Shown: positions 61,679-64,000 of the stretch, one piece after another | How positions within the stretch are numbered: position 1 is the first letter of the stretch | Layout of the letters: each line of letters starts with the position of its first letter | Assembly: GCF_013426205.1 (NCBI RefSeq) | Contig: NC_089423.1 | Span: 2,790,001 to 2,854,000 of the forward strand | Origin: Metarhizium brunneum | Taxonomy: Eukaryota > Ascomycota > Sordariomycetes > Hypocreales > Clavicipitaceae | DNA: 64,000 bases | Direction of reading: 5' to 3' | Translations under genes and position numbers: made by a program | Notes under the pieces: model-generated | What the model saw: only the letters and a program-made list of their open reading frames with translations | Database searches by the model: none | Told to the model about the DNA's origin: nothing

Positions 61679-62145
61679 TTGGCTCGCCAACCTCCAACCT
61701 CCAATGCACCCGCTGCTCACAAAGGTACATGTACGGACTACGGACTACTATTCAACTCAATTCAATGTTGCCGCCAGACCCAACTCAGGGCCACGGCACT
61801 CTTCGACCACAACAGCAAGCAGCAGTCGGTCCCTTGTGAAATGGGTGAAATTCAGTTTTCCCTCTAAACTAAAAAGAGCCAACTCCATCTACTCTCTCCT
61901 GCGCTACCTACTACTACTACCATGGCCTCGTCCACCCGTCCACCCCATGTGCCAGCTCGCAATATACCTGGTGCGAAATGCTGGCACATGTTGGCCCTTG
62001 AGTAAAAGCCTGTTTACCATAAAGTGATATTGTCCGAAGCGCCACGTCCGTTTCGTCCGCAACCTAAAGCCCAGCCCAGCCAAAAAGCACGGCGGATTGC
62101 TCTCGCCAACTCCAACCAAGTCAAATCACCAGTCTCTCTCCCCCT

Positions 62146-63328
62146 TCAGTCGCCCTGCGCGGCCACCCTCTCATCATCCCGAATAATCTTGACGTGTCGC
62201 TCATAGAATTGCAGCATCTGTTTTTGCTATCCGTCAGTTGTTGCACGTCTTGCCGCCAGCCACCCCAACCAACACTTGGTAGCTGCACGTACCTTTTGAG
62301 GACACTTCTTGTAAATGACAGAGGTCTCGTGCTTGGTCTTTTGCCCATTCTTCCATATAAGGTACACGACAAGCTTCCCACTCCCCTCGTCCTCGCAAGC
62401 ATCGATGGTGGCAATTTCGTCTTCCCAGGAGCCCGCCGGTGGCTGCCACGGTTTCGCGCTGGCCGGCGGTGCCGAGTCACTGGGGTGTGTGCCGTTCTTT
62501 CGCGATCGCTTGGCCGTCGCCGCCGCCGCGTTGGACGCCCCTCGCCCTCTCTTCTTCCCCCTCGACGCCTTCTCTGTTTGGTTGAAAATGTTCTCTCGTC
62601 CACCAAACGAGCGAAAATACTCATCGAGAATTTCCTGCGCAGATTCTCTGCGAGGGTACGTAGCAAATTAGCCATCGCGATCAATGCTGCAGTCCCAAAC
62701 TATATACATGCACTCACTCCAGGTTCTCCTCGGGCTCCCACGTCAAGTCCTTTTTGGAGCTGTAACCTTCCCATTTCACCTGAAATCGCAGACTGCCCTG
62801 TTGGACCTTTGTTAGAAGCTGGACAATGATGTCTTGTAATCGGTTACGCCACTAACATCTTCATCGATCATGTGGCTTTTGATCGCTTCGACGATAAACC
62901 TAGGCCCGCGTTAGCCAACGAACCCCGCCGTAGAAAAGCGTAAAGCGCGTACACGTCCTCCTCAAGATCCTCATCCTCCTCCTCGTCTTCTTCACCGACC
63001 TCACTGCCTCCATTGGCAGCTACTGGGCCCGGTTCGTCGTCGCTTCCTGTGCTGCGCGCATCGTCGGCAAGCGATCGCGAACTTCGGGAAGATCGCGTTG
63101 TCGTCGGTTGGGGCTCCACGTCGGAAGACTCATCGTCGCTGAGCGCTAGAGAATTGTAAGTGCATGAAACACACGAGCAGCGCATCGTAATCAATCGGAG
63201 CCATCGCCATCACAGTCATGCGAGCAAGAGCTCCACGCCACAACTGGCGATGGAGAAACAGGGCAAGGAGTGCCACCGGTCTCCGAATGCAGGCTTGTTT
63301 TCCCAGTCTATCGCGTACCTGGAGGCAT
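62146..63328 (-). CDS. HP1: Heterochromatin protein 1 (chromodomain and chromo shadow domain)
   Basis: Six exons: 63328-63319 (10 nt), 63145-62953, 62899-62857, 62797-62718, 62647-62293 and 62217-62146, giving 250 residues. The protein opens MPPALSDDESSD. An acidic stretch (about 50-66) precedes a chromodomain at about 68-120, read across three exons: VFIVEAIKSHMIDED, then GSLRFQVKWEGYSSKKDLTW, then EPEENLEE. The methyl-lysine aromatic cage would be Phe69, Trp91 and Tyr94. A basic linker (RGKKRGRG, AKRSRKNG) leads to a chromo shadow domain (about 183-245: WEDEIATIDACEDE, VYLIWKNGQKTKHE, MLQFYERHVKII) for dimerisation. HP1 binds H3K9-methylated nucleosomes and spreads silent chromatin, and in fungi it also helps silence gene clusters. 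All five introns keep phase and restore conserved motifs. The 10-nt first exon is easily missed. Confidence 0.94.
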
Positions 63329-64000
63329 TTTTGCAAAATTGGAAAAGTTTCCAAACAGGCGATTCAGAGGCTGTAGAGAGGTGAAGCTGCGCATATGTCG
63401 CCAATCGGAATGATTGAGCCAGACTTCACGACGGTTTGTTTCCGTCAAACGCGGTCGGCTGATTAGCTTGTGGAGTAACCAGTATAGCGCGACACAGCCA
63501 CAGGTGGCTGACCACGCAACTCTCTCAAGTCACGTGATGTGGCATATAATTTCCCTTGGGCGAGCAAGCTTCCAGGCGAAAACCATAACAAACCATGAAA
63601 CTCTATCCTTCAGCTTGTTTCTCCAAGATTGAGTTACAGCTGGTGGAAGCTCCATACTGACCCCAACAATTTGTAACGAGGCCCGTCGCGAAGGTACAAA
63701 GTTCCCTCTGACCACTGTTGGATCAATACAGCTTGGCCTCCAGATATCTACAGCTACTCCCCATCAGCCGATGACATGGCCGCACAACGCACAATATCAG
63801 CCAGAATTACTTTTGATGTCATTGCAACGTCTCTTCACATGATGCCTTGTTCTATGCCATGGCTGCCCAAATGCCGTTTCGGCGAGGCCAAGTCTGAAAG
63901 AATGGCGTTCATCGTCTGAGAGAACTGGTTGGCAACCAAACAAGGCTCTTTACTGCATCTTGTTGCGATTTGCGATTGCATGCCTCCTCTTCATCAGCAA
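63329..64000. promoter_or_regulatory. Upstream region of HP1; no gene recognised
   Basis: This is the probable HP1 promoter and whatever lies beyond the window edge. Short overlapping frames have no domain. CACGTGATG at about 63531-63539 contains a CACGTG E-box-like palindrome. Confidence 0.4.

Larger units (their letters stand above)
61055..62145. other. Intergenic region with short tandem repeats
   Basis: No gene supported. It contains GTTTGGC in three tandem copies (61207-61227), a CTACTCCGTAG motif near 61317-61327, and TTCAATG in three tandem copies (61658-61678). The last few hundred bases are the HP1 3' flank. Confidence 0.5.

Overview
The window looks like nuclear DNA of a filamentous ascomycete, most likely a Sordariomycete of the order Hypocreales (inference). 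The reasons are short introns (about 46-85 nt) with GT...AG ends and CTAAC/CTGAC-like branch sites, proteins with fungal domain architecture, a dispersed single-copy 5S rRNA gene, and many intergenic copies of a TACGGAGTA-type motif. I see no prokaryotic features, CRISPR array, recognisable transposon or secondary-metabolite cluster. Exon borders below were read by hand from splice consensus, reading phase and protein continuity.

Layout. 2.4-4.7 kb: long-chain acyl-CoA synthetase (+). 5.7-12.9 kb: a divergent pair, a Doa4/USP8-type deubiquitinase (-) and the ESCRT-0 ubiquitin receptor Vps27 (+). 14.0-14.8 kb: histidine-phosphatase family enzyme (+). 15.3-16.3 kb: unrecognised protein (-), divergent from glycerol kinase (+, 17.5-19.2 kb). 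19.9-21.3 kb: mannose-1-phosphate guanylyltransferase (-). From 21.3 to 40.1 kb the window is gene-poor, with only a small dsRNA-binding-like protein (-, 26.4-27.2 kb) and the farnesyltransferase beta subunit (-, 33.1-35.0 kb). 40.1-42.6 kb: Zn2Cys6-type transcription factor (+). 45.1-46.0 kb: polyubiquitin (+). 47.1-49.3 kb: BRAP2/Etp1-type RING ligase (+). 50.9-53.4 kb: glycerol-3-phosphate acyltransferase (+). 55.1-56.5 kb: sucrase/ferredoxin-like protein (+). 56.7 kb: 5S rRNA (+). 57.5-58.5 kb: unrecognised protein (-). 59.5-60.0 kb: protein made of three tandem repeats (-). 60.9-61.1 kb: 55-residue membrane protein (-). 62.1-63.3 kb: heterochromatin protein HP1 (-).

Two functional themes stand out. 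Four genes act in ubiquitin biology: polyubiquitin, an E3 ligase, the endosomal ubiquitin receptor, and the deubiquitinase that recycles ubiquitin from that receptor's cargo. Three genes supply and join the substrates for the first step of glycerolipid synthesis: acyl-CoA synthetase, glycerol kinase, and the acyltransferase that combines acyl-CoA with glycerol-3-phosphate. The genes of each theme are not contiguous, except the deubiquitinase/Vps27 pair, so co-regulation is a hypothesis.

The least explained parts are the three-repeat protein at 59.5-60.0 kb, the dsRBD-like gene at 26.4-27.2 kb, the gene-poor blocks, and the recurring TACGGAGTA motif.
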